This document shows, piece after piece, positions 41,301 through 48,633 of a DNA stretch of 48,809 bases; within the stretch, counting starts at the first letter, position 1, and every line of letters starts with the position of its first letter. The stretch lies in assembly GCA_050330095.1 (NCBI GenBank), contig JBHJOC010000054.1, positions 1 to 48,809 on the forward strand, in the 5' to 3' direction. A model generated the notes under the pieces. The model had not been told where the DNA came from, did no database searches, and saw nothing but the letters and a program-made list of their open reading frames with translations. This DNA comes from JBCBWG01 sp036804185 (GTDB taxonomy: Bacteria > Pseudomonadota > Alphaproteobacteria > Rhizobiales > Hyphomicrobiaceae). Both the position numbers and the translations under genes were made by a program.

Positions 41301-42100
41301 CTCGCAAACGCCGTCGCGTTGAGCACCACGTCGGGTGGCTCCGCCGCGAGCGCGCTTTCGAGAAAGCCGACCGACGCCGGATCCCTGAGGCTCGCTGCAA
41401 AGTAGCAGGTCGCCGCGAGTCCGCGCTGCGCCAGGGCTTCGACGAGGGCCTGGGCCGGGACGATATCGCCCGATTGCACATGGGCACGGTAGATGATGAG
41501 CGCGGCCCGGCCGCGGAGGCCATGCGTCGGAGCTGGCGACATTCTGTGCAAAAGACCTGCGCGCGGCAGAATGGTGGGCGGGGGCGGTAGAGGCCCATCA
41601 GTGAGGCAGGCGCTGACGGCATCGAGGAAAAGCGCAGCGTTAGCGGGCCCTCCCTCAGCGAGGCAGCGCCAGAGATGCAGGCGACGCACCTCTGCGACGG
41701 TGGAGAGCCCATCGAGGCTCGGGTCGGGCCGATCGTCGCCGGGCAGCACAGCGAGGGCGATGCCGGACGCGTCGGCGATGTCTTTCAGACGTTGGAGCCC
41801 ATAGGCCCAATAGCTGCGCCCTCCGATCAGACGGACGACGATCAGGCGGGCCCGCGATAGCGTGCGTTCGGCATAGAGATCGACGGAATAGTTGTGTCTC
41901 AGGCTGCCGAGGTTGGCGAGCCTGAGGCTCGGGCGAGGTGCCGCACCGCGGGCTTCACACCAGTCCCGATAGACGCAGGTCAGCAAGTTGAGCTCGGTCT
42001 CAGCCGCCGAAAGGACGACCACATCTGCCGCAGACTGGCCGAGGTCGACCGGAGTGTCGCCGACGTCCAAACCTACGCTGTCGACTGCAAGGATGTGCAA
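38342..42100 (-). CDS. cobN: Cobaltochelatase large subunit CobN
   Basis: This protein of about 1252 residues is the large subunit of the aerobic ATP-dependent cobaltochelatase, which inserts Co2+ into hydrogenobyrinic acid a,c-diamide together with CobS and CobT (not in this window). Conserved blocks are QPARGYNIDPKATYHDPALV, VVHFGKHGNLEWLPGKALAL, PNIYPFIVNDPGEGTQAKRR, SAWGTSNMRTGGDDIAQALA, RRPTWGEGSGRLTGFE-like PTWGEGSGRLTGFEVLPLAA, RVDVTLRISGFFRDAFP, QDNREHDILDSDDYYQFAGG and HGYKGAFEMAATVDYLFAFA. The start is TTG at 42100 with AAGG nine bases upstream, giving MHILAVDS; a TTG at 42133 would overlap the preceding gene. Confidence 0.95.
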   Translation of the reverse strand: MHILAVDSVGLDVGDTPVDLGQSAADVVVLSAAETELNLLTCVYRDWCEARGAAPRPSLRLANLGSLRHNYSVDLYAERTLSRARLIVVRLIGGRSYWAYGLQRLKDIADASGIALAVLPGDDRPDPSLDGLSTVAEVRRLHLWRCLAEGGPANAALFLDAVSACLTDGPLPPPPTILPRAGLLHRMSPAPTHGLRGRAALIIYRAHVQSGDIVPAQALVEALAQRGLAATCYFAASLRDPASVGFLESALAAEPPDVVLNATAFASGLAQAGVDTPNCETATAPLGVDCPWLQVVFSSQTRAAWSANPAGLTTRDIAMHVAMPEFDGRLATTAVSFREPDARCPAVEYAPTRSVADGEQIAHVAELAAAWVALRTTAPAARRVAIVLANYPNRDGRLANGVGLDVPKSVVDAMAWLSGQGYRVERAPLDGASLMDIVRAGPTNTRDRKAKPSCTGVRLPLARYRAWFAALPRDAREAVCERWGAIEGDPFVEGDAFVLAVQAFGNIVIGVQPARGYNIDPKATYHDPALVPPHGYLAFYFWLREVWKAHAVVHFGKHGNLEWLPGKALALSNRCWPRLALGSIPNIYPFIVNDPGEGTQAKRRTSAVILDHLMPPLARAGLHGDTLTLEGLMEEYYDAVTLDPRRAARLATQIIEECTRSGIATDCRLEREAPPSEQLQRLDAYLCDLKELQIRNGLHVFGSAPVGDKRTETLAALVRVPRGAGRGDASLQRALAGDLGLGAFDPLAPEAARTWTGARPEALARLADSPWRTEADTVERVEALASLLIAEPDRCAPNWTRTRAVLDAIGARIGPALDTSGARERLSFLTALDGRFVEPGPSGAPSRGRIDVLPTGRNFYSLDPRSLPTPTAWEIGRKAAAEFVTRFVQDHGDWPRAIVMSAWGTSNMRTGGDDIAQALALMGARPTWGEGSGRLTGFEVLPLAALDRPRVDVTLRISGFFRDAFPEQIALIDGVVRAIAHRDEADADNPIRAAVLADTAERIRSGEAASVAERAALFRVFGSRPGAYGAGLQALFDENLWTGEADLAEAFLTWGHYAYGAGVSGLADRAALEERLCATDAVVHAQDNREHDILDSDDYYQFAGGLAVAARVLKGRAVPVYHSDTARPERPVVRGLDEELARVVRARATNPKWIAAMMEHGYKGAFEMAATVDYLFAFAATTRLVADHHFDALYEAYTVQPETLAFLEAVNPDALRDIALRLRDAIDRSIWRPHSNSAYDRLTNLMQHARKG

Positions 42101-42104
42101 CGTT

Positions 42105-42893
42105 TCAGACCTTGAGATCGCAAATGGCCACAACGGCGGCCCAGGACGGCAGTCCTTCGATGGTGCCGAACGCAGCCTCGTGCGGCGGGGTCATTTTTTC
42201 CGTGCCGTCCCGTTCGATTCGGGCACACTCCGTCTCGACAACGCGGGTTCCGGTCTCAGCCACGACGCCAGATCGTGCGCCGTCCGCTGCTAAAGCGGTG
42301 ACCGTGAACCCGAGCGCGCGCGCGGTGGGTTCGGCTGCACGATCGTTGGTGATGGTTGAACCTACGTCTTCGATCGTGAACGACACTCGTCCCCTGGGCA
42401 GGACGAGCGCGACCGACGTCGGGGCACGAGGGGCGCCAAAGGCAAATGCCCGCAGCTTCTCGTGCGCGCGCAGATGCAGCCTCTGCTGGCCTCCGTCGCC
42501 TGTATCGTTCATCTTGAGCGTAACGCTGCCGCACTCAAGAACGGTCACGGCCGCAGCCCTATGCCTGATCTCAATAGTGGAACGAACCGGTCCGAGCCCG
42601 ATGGTCCAGCGCGTGTCGCACGCGAGGGCTTGCCGCGTGGCCCACTGAAGGAGCCCTTCCGGTGACCACGGGAGCGGCTGGACGTGCGATCCCAGTCTCT
42701 CGAGCCGCTCGGGAAGCGCCTGCCAAACCCTTTGCTTCTCGAGTTCCGATGCCGTCGACCACGAACTGATTTCAAGGCCGGTGCGCGCGCAGCCGAGACA
42801 TAGGCCTGTCGTCGCATCGAGGCTGCAGACGCCGATGCAGGGCGAGTGCGTGCCGCACGCCATGCCACCGAGGCTTGGGTCGTGAACAGTCAT
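42105..42893 (-). CDS. DUF1289 protein fused to an unrecognised C-terminal domain
   Basis: This 262-residue protein starts with a DUF1289 Cys motif: SPCIGVCSLDATTGLCLGCA then RTGLEISSW (C-x3-C-x8-C-x2-C, residues about 19-35), probably binding metal or an Fe-S cluster. DUF1289 proteins are normally only 55-80 residues. Here about 190 residues follow that I cannot assign, with strand-rich segments WTIGLGPVRSTIEIRHRAAA, LHLRAHEKLRAFAFGAPRAP and a Glu/Thr-rich end. It overlaps the cobW stop by four bases (ATGA) and ends four bases before the cobN start, so it is embedded in the cobalamin operon. A role in cobalt handling or corrinoid sensing is inference. Confidence 0.75.
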   Translation of the reverse strand: MTVHDPSLGGMACGTHSPCIGVCSLDATTGLCLGCARTGLEISSWSTASELEKQRVWQALPERLERLGSHVQPLPWSPEGLLQWATRQALACDTRWTIGLGPVRSTIEIRHRAAAVTVLECGSVTLKMNDTGDGGQQRLHLRAHEKLRAFAFGAPRAPTSVALVLPRGRVSFTIEDVGSTITNDRAAEPTARALGFTVTALAADGARSGVVAETGTRVVETECARIERDGTEKMTPPHEAAFGTIEGLPSWAAVVAICDLKV

Positions 42894-43984
42894 CGAGCGA
42901 CCCTTGCGTTACCGGAGAGGAGCCCTGCAAGCGCTGCGCGATCGAGGCCCGCGAGCCCGATCACGACGAGCCGTCCCGGACGGGCGTCAGCATCGCGCCA
43001 GGGACGGTCGAAATAGGTTTCGACCCGCGGCCCGACCGCCTGAACGACGAGGCGCATGGGTTTGCCGGGAACCTCGGCAAACCCCTTGATGCGAAGCACG
43101 CCCTCTCGCGTGCCGGCTGCAGAGACCCGCGCGATGAGGTTCTGCGCTTCCACGGGCGCTGCAAGTTCGATGACGAAGCTCTCAAACGCATCGTGACCGT
43201 GATCGGCGTGATCATCGCCATGCTGATCATCGTCATCATGGTTCATATTGTGGTGGTGCGCCTCATGGTGCGAACGCCGGTGTTCGGCATCCGTTTCGGC
43301 CCCGATCCCGAGACCGAGCAGGACGGACGCCGGCGGCTTGCGCTCGCCCGACTGAACGATCTTGGCAGCCGATCTCTTCTCCGCTGCAACCGTCGCGGAA
43401 ACGCGATCGAGCGTTGCCCGATCGACGAGATCACTTTTGCTCAGCACGATAAGGTCTGCGCACGAGACCTGATCTTCGAACAACTCATGCAGTGGGCTTT
43501 CGTGATCGAGGCTCTCGTCTGCGGCGCGCTGGCGCGCAACGGCGTCAGGATCAGCAGCGAAGCGGCCAGCCGCAACGGCCTCACTGTCGACCACCGCCAC
43601 AACCCCGTCGACGGTCACCGCCGCGCGCACCTCCGGCCACGCAAATGCTCGCAGCAGGGGTTGCGGCAGCGCAAGCCCCGACGTCTCGATCACGATATGA
43701 TCCGGTCGCCGATCCCGTTCAATTAGCTTCGTGAGTGTGGGAATGAAGTCATCGGCGACCGTGCAGCAGATGCAGCCGTTGGCGAGTTCGATCACGTCGT
43801 CATCCGCACAGCCCGTAATGCCGCAAGAGGCAATCAGATCGCCGTCGACGCCGATATCGCCGAACTCGTTGATGATCAGAGCGATGCGCCGCCCCTCCGG
43901 ATTTCGAAGGAGATGTTGGATCAGGGTCGTCTTTCCGGCTCCAAGGAAGCCGGTGATGACTGTGCAGGGAATGCGCTGGCTCAT
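42890..43984 (-). CDS. cobW: CobW-family GTP-dependent metallochaperone
   Basis: This 364-residue G3E GTPase has Walker A GFLGAGKTT (12-20), the metal-binding CICC motif (71-74), Walker B-like HIVIETSGLALP and the guanine-specificity SKSD. A His/Asp-rich loop (235-264: HRRSHHEAHHHNMNHDDDDQ) separates it from the CobW C-terminal domain (about 268-350). CobW delivers Co(II) for corrin synthesis. Its place in a riboswitch-controlled operon with cobN supports cobalt rather than zinc specificity. The start codon follows the bluB stop by about 60 bases; its stop overlaps the next start. Confidence 0.95.
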   Translation of the reverse strand: MSQRIPCTVITGFLGAGKTTLIQHLLRNPEGRRIALIINEFGDIGVDGDLIASCGITGCADDDVIELANGCICCTVADDFIPTLTKLIERDRRPDHIVIETSGLALPQPLLRAFAWPEVRAAVTVDGVVAVVDSEAVAAGRFAADPDAVARQRAADESLDHESPLHELFEDQVSCADLIVLSKSDLVDRATLDRVSATVAAEKRSAAKIVQSGERKPPASVLLGLGIGAETDAEHRRSHHEAHHHNMNHDDDDQHGDDHADHGHDAFESFVIELAAPVEAQNLIARVSAAGTREGVLRIKGFAEVPGKPMRLVVQAVGPRVETYFDRPWRDADARPGRLVVIGLAGLDRAALAGLLSGNARVAR

Positions 43985-44047
43985 GAGGATCGATGCCCTT
44001 CGGTCGCGGTGTTTGTGATGAAGTTGGGGTTGGTCGCGCCGATCATG

Positions 44048-44743
44048 TCAGCGGGTCTCAATCCGGGCGAGTTGGGCCACACGGCGCTCCCAACCCGTCT
44101 GCTCGAGTTCTGGAGTTTCGGAGGGCGCTGCCGGGTAGCCGAGACAGAGGTAGCCTGCGAGGCGGTGCGCCGGCGGGGCAGCGAGGTCTGTGGCGAGCCG
44201 CTCGGCATCGAGGATCGAGACCCAGCCGAGGCCGACACCCCAGGCCCGTGCAACAATCCACATCTGCATGATGGCGCACGCCGCCGACGCGAGCAGCATC
44301 TCGGGCATGGTCTGCCGGCCAAGCCCGTTTCCTTGGGCCGGATCGGTGTCGTAAAACACGGCGAGGTGTTCGGGCGCGGTCCGCAGGCCTTCGAGCTTGA
44401 GGTCGAGGTAGAGGGCGTGGCGCGTCCCCTCATACAAGCGCGCGGCTGTTGCGTTCGCCGCCTCGAAATTCGCCACGACCCGTGCGCGCGCGTCAGCGCT
44501 GCGGACGCGGATCACGGTCCAAGGTTGACTGAGACCTACGGAGGGCGCTGTCTCGAGGCTCGCAAGGATTGCAGCCAGTGCTTCCGGTTCAATATCGCGC
44601 GCCAAGAACGAACGCACGTCGCGCCGCCATGCGAGCAGACGCTCCAGACCCGCTCGAAACGCAGCATCGAAGCACTGAGGCGACCCAATTGTGGCATCCA
44701 CGCTGCCGTCTCCCGACCCGGTCCGAGGGTGTATCGGACACAT
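44048..44743 (-). CDS. bluB: 5,6-dimethylbenzimidazole synthase BluB
   Basis: This 231-residue flavin-dependent enzyme of the nitroreductase fold cleaves FMNH2 with O2 to give 5,6-dimethylbenzimidazole, the lower ligand of vitamin B12. Family features are LLAWRRDVRSFLARDI, SVGLSQPWTVIRV, YEGTRHALYLDLKLEGLRTA, LAVFYDTDPAQGNGLGR and GVGLGWVSILDAERL. ATG at 44743 (MCPIHPRTG) is preferred; the frame is open further upstream into the riboswitch leader. It is the first gene after the cobalamin riboswitch. Confidence 0.94.
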   Translation of the reverse strand: MCPIHPRTGSGDGSVDATIGSPQCFDAAFRAGLERLLAWRRDVRSFLARDIEPEALAAILASLETAPSVGLSQPWTVIRVRSADARARVVANFEAANATAARLYEGTRHALYLDLKLEGLRTAPEHLAVFYDTDPAQGNGLGRQTMPEMLLASAACAIMQMWIVARAWGVGLGWVSILDAERLATDLAAPPAHRLAGYLCLGYPAAPSETPELEQTGWERRVAQLARIETR

Positions 44744-45105
44744 TGCATGGGGCGGGGCAGCACAGATCAATGATCGACACAGACGTGTGCCGGTCACGAT
44801 CGCGAGCCGGAACACCCCGTCCGATCACGTCACGTCGTTGACGGCAGGTCTCCTGGCTCACGCATCACCGCTCGTGCGCACCTTCCCGGCCAATCCATCA
44901 GCCAGTGGCTTGTTCGCTTCGAGCTCCGCGTTCACAGTCGCGGGGGCGGCCGCGGCTTTCCGGCTGTGACACCGGCTCCGCGTTCCCTTTTCACCGGCTC
45001 ACCCCATTTACATTTTGCAGGGCGCAAGCCGACACCGTCGACGGGCACTATGGGCGCCTCGTACTGTACGTCAATCGGCATTCCGTTGGCATTTGGGGGT
45101 GGGCT
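44744..45105. other. Divergent leader region of bluB and cobU
   Basis: This 362-base region contains the cobalamin riboswitch (minus strand) and, on its far side, about 100 bases that must contain the bluB-operon promoter and the cobU upstream region. No gene is supported here. Open frames of bluB and cobU that extend into it are not family-like. Confidence 0.6.
44838..45005 (-). ncRNA. Cobalamin (AdoCbl) riboswitch
   Basis: Read on the minus strand this has the cobalamin riboswitch conserved elements in order: GGTGAAAAGGGAA, GCCGGTGTCACAGCCGG, the GCCCCCGCGACTGTGA core, AAGCCACTGG, CCGGGAAGG and finally the B12-box GAGCCAGGAGACCTGCC. It ends about 95 bases before the bluB start and should switch off the bluB-cobW-DUF1289-cobN-cobO operon when adenosylcobalamin is plentiful. 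A sequestering helix near the bluB start or a terminator was not resolved. Confidence 0.95.
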
Positions 45106-45690
45106 GTGGATCGTGGATTGTCCGTTGCTGAAGGTTTTTTGCCCGCTCAGGGTGCTGGCAACGGGCACGCGCTTGTGCTCGGCGGGGCGCGCTCGGGAAA
45201 GACGCGCCGCGCCCTCGCTCTCGCTGAGCAGCGGCGCCATCGGATTTATGTCGCGACGGCGCAGCCGCTCGACGAAGAAATGACCGCACGGATCGCGCGC
45301 CACCAAGCTGAGCGCGGTCCCGGCTGGCGGACGGTCGAATGCCCGATCGGGTTGGCTGGGTCGTTGATCGACATCGACAAATCGTGCCGCGATGATGGTG
45401 CTGCAGGCGACACTGCAATTTTGGTCGACTGTCTGACGCTCTGGCTCAGCAACATCATGCTGGCCAACCACGATGTGCCGGATGAGATCGCCAGGCTCGT
45501 CGCAGTCGTTGCAGCCCTGGCGACGCCGACGATCTTCGTGTCGAACGAGGTGGGGCTCGGTATCGTTCCCGACAACGCGCTCGCGCGACGCTTTCGCGAT
45601 GCGCAGGGGCTTCTCAATCAGGAAGTCGCAGAGGTGGTCGGTCAAGTCGAATTCATCGCCGCGGGCCTGCCGTTACGCCTCAAGCCGTAA
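45106..45690 (+). CDS. cobU: Bifunctional adenosylcobinamide kinase/adenosylcobinamide-phosphate guanylyltransferase
   Basis: This is a CobU/CobP enzyme of about 194 residues, which phosphorylates adenosylcobinamide and transfers GMP to it in the nucleotide-loop assembly of B12. Motifs are the P-loop LVLGGARSGKT, RIYVATAQPLDEEM with IARHQAERGPGW, ILVDCLTLWLSN and VSNEVGLGIVPDNALARRFR followed by NQEVAEVV. The start is uncertain: GTG at 45106 with a GGGGGTGG upstream is preferred, TTG at 45118 is possible, and both leave a longer N terminus than usual. It is divergent from the riboswitch operon; the riboswitch is on the other strand and should not control it. Confidence 0.93.
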   Translation: MDRGLSVAEGFLPAQGAGNGHALVLGGARSGKTRRALALAEQRRHRIYVATAQPLDEEMTARIARHQAERGPGWRTVECPIGLAGSLIDIDKSCRDDGAAGDTAILVDCLTLWLSNIMLANHDVPDEIARLVAVVAALATPTIFVSNEVGLGIVPDNALARRFRDAQGLLNQEVAEVVGQVEFIAAGLPLRLKP

Positions 45691-45777
45691 GCGATGAGAA
45701 GCCCTGGCCGGCCCCGATCGCAGCCCGTGAGCCAGCCACGATCCATTTCGTCTGGGGCGGAATTGATGGGACGCCGT

Positions 45778-46197
45778 TCAGTCGATGACCGGGGGCGGCG
45801 CCATTGATAAGGGGTCAATGACCCGGCGGGTGAGCCCCTCGAACAAGGCGCCCTCGGCGATATCCAGATCCTTGCAATAAAGCTCGGCTTCGACACAGCA
45901 GCCGCTTAACAGCGCGATCCGGTTCGCGAAAATCCGTCCGTCCTCCAAGTTCCCTTCAACGAGGACACTCTCGGCAATCACAGTGCCGAAAACCTTGGCA
46001 CCGCGCTTTATGTGAACGGTACGAGCCCGCAATTCGCCATCGACGTGACCGCGGACTTCGATGTCGAACGGCATATCGATGATGCCCTGCAGGCGTGCCT
46101 GCGCGGGCAGAACGAACGGACTGTCGTTGGCGACGATGAACTCGAGCACGTCGACGCCACGCGGCTTTGTCAGGGTCATGACCGTTACGCTCAACAC
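45778..46197 (-). CDS. Bactofilin-family polymer-forming protein
   Basis: This 139-residue protein has a repetitive beta-helix-type sequence. LQGIIDMPFDIEVRGHVDGE, then LRARTVHIKRGAKVFGTVIA and SVLVEGNLEDGRIFANRIAL show the repeating hydrophobic-Gly pattern of bactofilins, which self-assemble into cytoskeletal filaments. The flanking regions are short. Two adjacent cysteines (SGCCVEAELYC) are uncommon. The start could also be the second ATG (MTLTKPRG). It is next to the peptidoglycan amidase gene, which fits the known link of bactofilins with cell-wall enzymes, though the two are separated by 155 bases. Confidence 0.75.
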   Translation of the reverse strand: MLSVTVMTLTKPRGVDVLEFIVANDSPFVLPAQARLQGIIDMPFDIEVRGHVDGELRARTVHIKRGAKVFGTVIAESVLVEGNLEDGRIFANRIALLSGCCVEAELYCKDLDIAEGALFEGLTRRVIDPLSMAPPPVID

Positions 46198-46352
46198 AGG
46201 ATGACAGGTACGATCTCCGTTGTGCCGGCCTCAGCTGCGAAAGCCAAGACCGAAGCGCCATTATGTTTTAAGTGCCGGTCCGCTGTGGATTTCCTGCCAG
46301 TTGTGCCCGCGGCTTCACGCGTACCCTCCCGAGAGAAAGCTGCTGTGCAGCC

Positions 46353-47147
46353 TTAGCCTGACGGGTGGTGTAGGCTGCGGAACTTCGCGGCGAGCAACCG
46401 CTCGAGCGTACGACGCGTTGAGCCATCCGCCCGGCCGTCAATGTGTGCCGGCCTGAAATGCCGCTGGAACGCCTCGATGACGAAAACGGTCCGCGCATCG
46501 TAGACGCCGCTCGGCGGGCACCGGTACCCGTAGGCCTCGAGCGCAAGCTGCACCGCAATCAGGTCGTCGCCCTCAGCAATCACATCGTGCGCCCCCTCGA
46601 GCGGCTCCGGAGGAACCCAAAGGCCAAGGCCTTCCCGCGCGCACCAGGCCCAATCGAACTTTTCTCCTGGATCGATCTTGCGGTGCGGCGCGATGTCGGA
46701 GTGCGCAACGACACGGTGCGGCGCGATGCCATGGCGCGTGACGATGTCGAGGCCGAGTGCGATCACGGCGCGCATTTGCTCGTCAGGAAACGGCGGATAG
46801 CCGCGATCGTGCCCCGGGATCTGGATCTCGATGCCGATCGAGCGTCCGTTGTTGTCGGTCTTGCCTTCCCAGTCGGATTGACCAGCGTGCCAGGCGCGCA
46901 GCTGCTCTGGCACCATCTGCACGATCTCGCCCGTTTCCGAGACGACATAGTGGCAGGAGACCCGCCCGTGAGCCTCGGCGAGATAGTCGATGGCGCTCTC
47001 TGTGTCGGCAAAGCCTGTGTAATGCAGGACGAGCATGTCCGGTAGGATCGCCGGTCCCATCGGTTCCGCTCCGCGCGGTTCGACGTTGACGGCTGGCCGG
47101 ATGCGCGTCACGAGCGGACTGTCAGGTCGAAAGCAGGCTGCGTTCAT
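46353..47147 (-). CDS. AmpD-like N-acetylmuramoyl-L-alanine amidase with peptidoglycan-binding domain
   Basis: This 264-residue protein has an amidase_2 domain (about 30-180): LVLHYTGFAD with the first zinc His, VSCHYVVSETGEIVQMVPE, AWHAGQSDW, SIGIEIQIPGHD, and HRVVAHSDIAPHRKIDPG with the remaining ligands and catalytic residues. A C-terminal peptidoglycan-binding domain (about 200-255) contains AVQLALEAYGYRCPPSGVYD and VIEAFQRHFRP. There is no signal peptide, so it is probably cytoplasmic like AmpD, recycling anhydro-muropeptides. It starts two bases after the TerB-DnaJ gene stop and is surely co-transcribed with it. Confidence 0.92.
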   Translation of the reverse strand: MNAACFRPDSPLVTRIRPAVNVEPRGAEPMGPAILPDMLVLHYTGFADTESAIDYLAEAHGRVSCHYVVSETGEIVQMVPEQLRAWHAGQSDWEGKTDNNGRSIGIEIQIPGHDRGYPPFPDEQMRAVIALGLDIVTRHGIAPHRVVAHSDIAPHRKIDPGEKFDWAWCAREGLGLWVPPEPLEGAHDVIAEGDDLIAVQLALEAYGYRCPPSGVYDARTVFVIEAFQRHFRPAHIDGRADGSTRRTLERLLAAKFRSLHHPSG

Positions 47148-47149
47148 CG

Positions 47150-47845
47150 CTAGAGGCCCCGCTCGCGCGCGATCACCTCATAAGCTGCATTGATCGCAGC
47201 GAGCTTGCGCGTTGCAATCACAACCATGTCGTCCGGGGCGCCGCGGGCTTCGAGCGCGTCGGGATGGTTCGCGCGCACGAGCGCGCGATAGTGAGCTTTG
47301 ACGCCCGCGTCGGATACCGAACGGTCAACACCGAGAATGGCGTAGGGATCGTTAGGGTCGACGACGAAGGCCGCTCTGATCGCCCGATACACCGCATCGT
47401 CCAAATTGAAGATTGCCGCGACACTGCGCAGATAGCGCTCCTCGTTATCGTGCAGGACGCCGTCGGCTGCCGCGATGTAGAACAGGCCCTCGAACACGTC
47501 GCGCTTGAGCGAGGGGTCATCGGCAAGCAGACGGTCGATCTGGCGAGCGTAGCTCTCGAAGCCGGCCACATCGCGCTTGGCAAGATCGAACAGTCGCCGC
47601 ACGTTGTGAGCCTCATCTGGCGGCGGCTTGAAAACACGCTCAAAAGCTCGGTACTCGAGATCGCTCGCAACCCCATCGGCCTTCGCCATTTTTGCAGACA
47701 GCGCGATCACGGCTGCGGTGAAGGCGACCTCGTTGGCTGCTTTCGTGGTACCAAGGCCGACACGGCGCAATAGGGCATCGAGTGCGGCCCGTAGCGAGCC
47801 GCCTTCGGCCAACCCAACCGTTTCAGTGACCCGTTGCCAAAGCAT
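47150..47845 (-). CDS. TerB-like and DnaJ-domain protein (DjlA type)
   Basis: This 231-residue protein has a TerB-like helical domain (about 40-150: VIALSAKMAKADGVASDLEY, then VFEGLFYIAAADGVLHDNEE) and a C-terminal J domain (about 165-231: DPYAILGVDRSVSDAGVKAH, then RALVRANHPDAL carrying the HPD motif that stimulates DnaK). DjlA proteins usually have an N-terminal membrane helix; it is not evident here, so this one looks soluble. It forms a two-gene unit with the amidase and is divergent from the TetR gene. Confidence 0.9.
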   Translation of the reverse strand: MLWQRVTETVGLAEGGSLRAALDALLRRVGLGTTKAANEVAFTAAVIALSAKMAKADGVASDLEYRAFERVFKPPPDEAHNVRRLFDLAKRDVAGFESYARQIDRLLADDPSLKRDVFEGLFYIAAADGVLHDNEERYLRSVAAIFNLDDAVYRAIRAAFVVDPNDPYAILGVDRSVSDAGVKAHYRALVRANHPDALEARGAPDDMVVIATRKLAAINAAYEVIARERGL

Positions 47846-47946
47846 GGCGCTTCATATCGCGGAATGGCGAGGCCTTGAAGCAAAACAGACTGCCATCGCC
47901 AGCATGCGGCCTTTGCAGGATCACCACCACCGCCTATCAGGGTGTC

Positions 47947-48585
47947 ATGACCGACGAACCAGAGGGCAAACGGGAGCGGCGTGGGTACCACCATGGGAAC
48001 CTGCGTGAAGCGCTGATCGACGCCGCACTCGATCTAATCAATCGGAAGGGCCCCGGCGGCTTCACCTTCGCCGAGGCTGCGCGCGCTGCCGGTGTCTCGC
48101 CGGCAGCGCCTTACCGCCACTTCAAGGACCGCGAGGATCTGATTGCTGATGTCGCGCGCCAGGGGTTCGAGGCTTTCGAGAAAGCACTTGCGCGTGCCTG
48201 GGATGGAGGACGCCCGACCCCCAGGGTCGCGTTCGCGCGTGTCGGGCATGCCTATCTCGATTTCGCGCGGCGTGAACCAGCCTATTTTTCTGCCATGTTC
48301 GAGGCTGGCGTCACGCCAGGAGCGCACGCCGATCTGCGCGTCGCTGGAGACCGGGCCTTCGGTGTCCTGCGCGAGGCGTGCGAGGCGCTTGTTGCAACCG
48401 TCCCTGCGGCCCGACGCCCACCCGCGTTGATGGTCGCGTTGCACGTCTGGGCGCTCGCGCACGGGATTGCGTCGCTGTTTGCGCGCGGCGACGCGGCACG
48501 ACGGCCGATCCCGATGTCGCCGGAAGACCTTCTGGAAGCGGCAACGCTTGTCTATCTCGATGGGCTTGGCGTTGGCGCTGGTTGA
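47947..48585 (+). CDS. TetR/AcrR family transcriptional regulator
   Basis: This 212-residue repressor-type regulator has an N-terminal helix-turn-helix (about 17-62: NLREALIDAALDLINRKGPG, then FTFAEAARAAGVSPAAPYRH with FKDREDLI). Its ligand domain (about 80-205) is of the WHG type, with HVWALAHGIASLFARGD. The start at 47947 gives MTDEPEGKRERRGYHHGN, typical for the family; the frame is open upstream. Its target is unknown: it is divergent from the TerB-DnaJ gene and followed by C-family repeats to the window end. Confidence 0.92.
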   Translation: MTDEPEGKRERRGYHHGNLREALIDAALDLINRKGPGGFTFAEAARAAGVSPAAPYRHFKDREDLIADVARQGFEAFEKALARAWDGGRPTPRVAFARVGHAYLDFARREPAYFSAMFEAGVTPGAHADLRVAGDRAFGVLREACEALVATVPAARRPPALMVALHVWALAHGIASLFARGDAARRPIPMSPEDLLEAATLVYLDGLGVGAG

Positions 48586-48633
48586 GGGGTGGATTTGGTT
48601 CAAGACTTCGCGCGCGGGCTGTATTGGGTTTTC

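Noticed and set aside
44905..45105. Upstream extension of the cobU frame into the riboswitch region
   Set aside because: The extension is not CobU-like and runs through the antisense strand of a conserved riboswitch.
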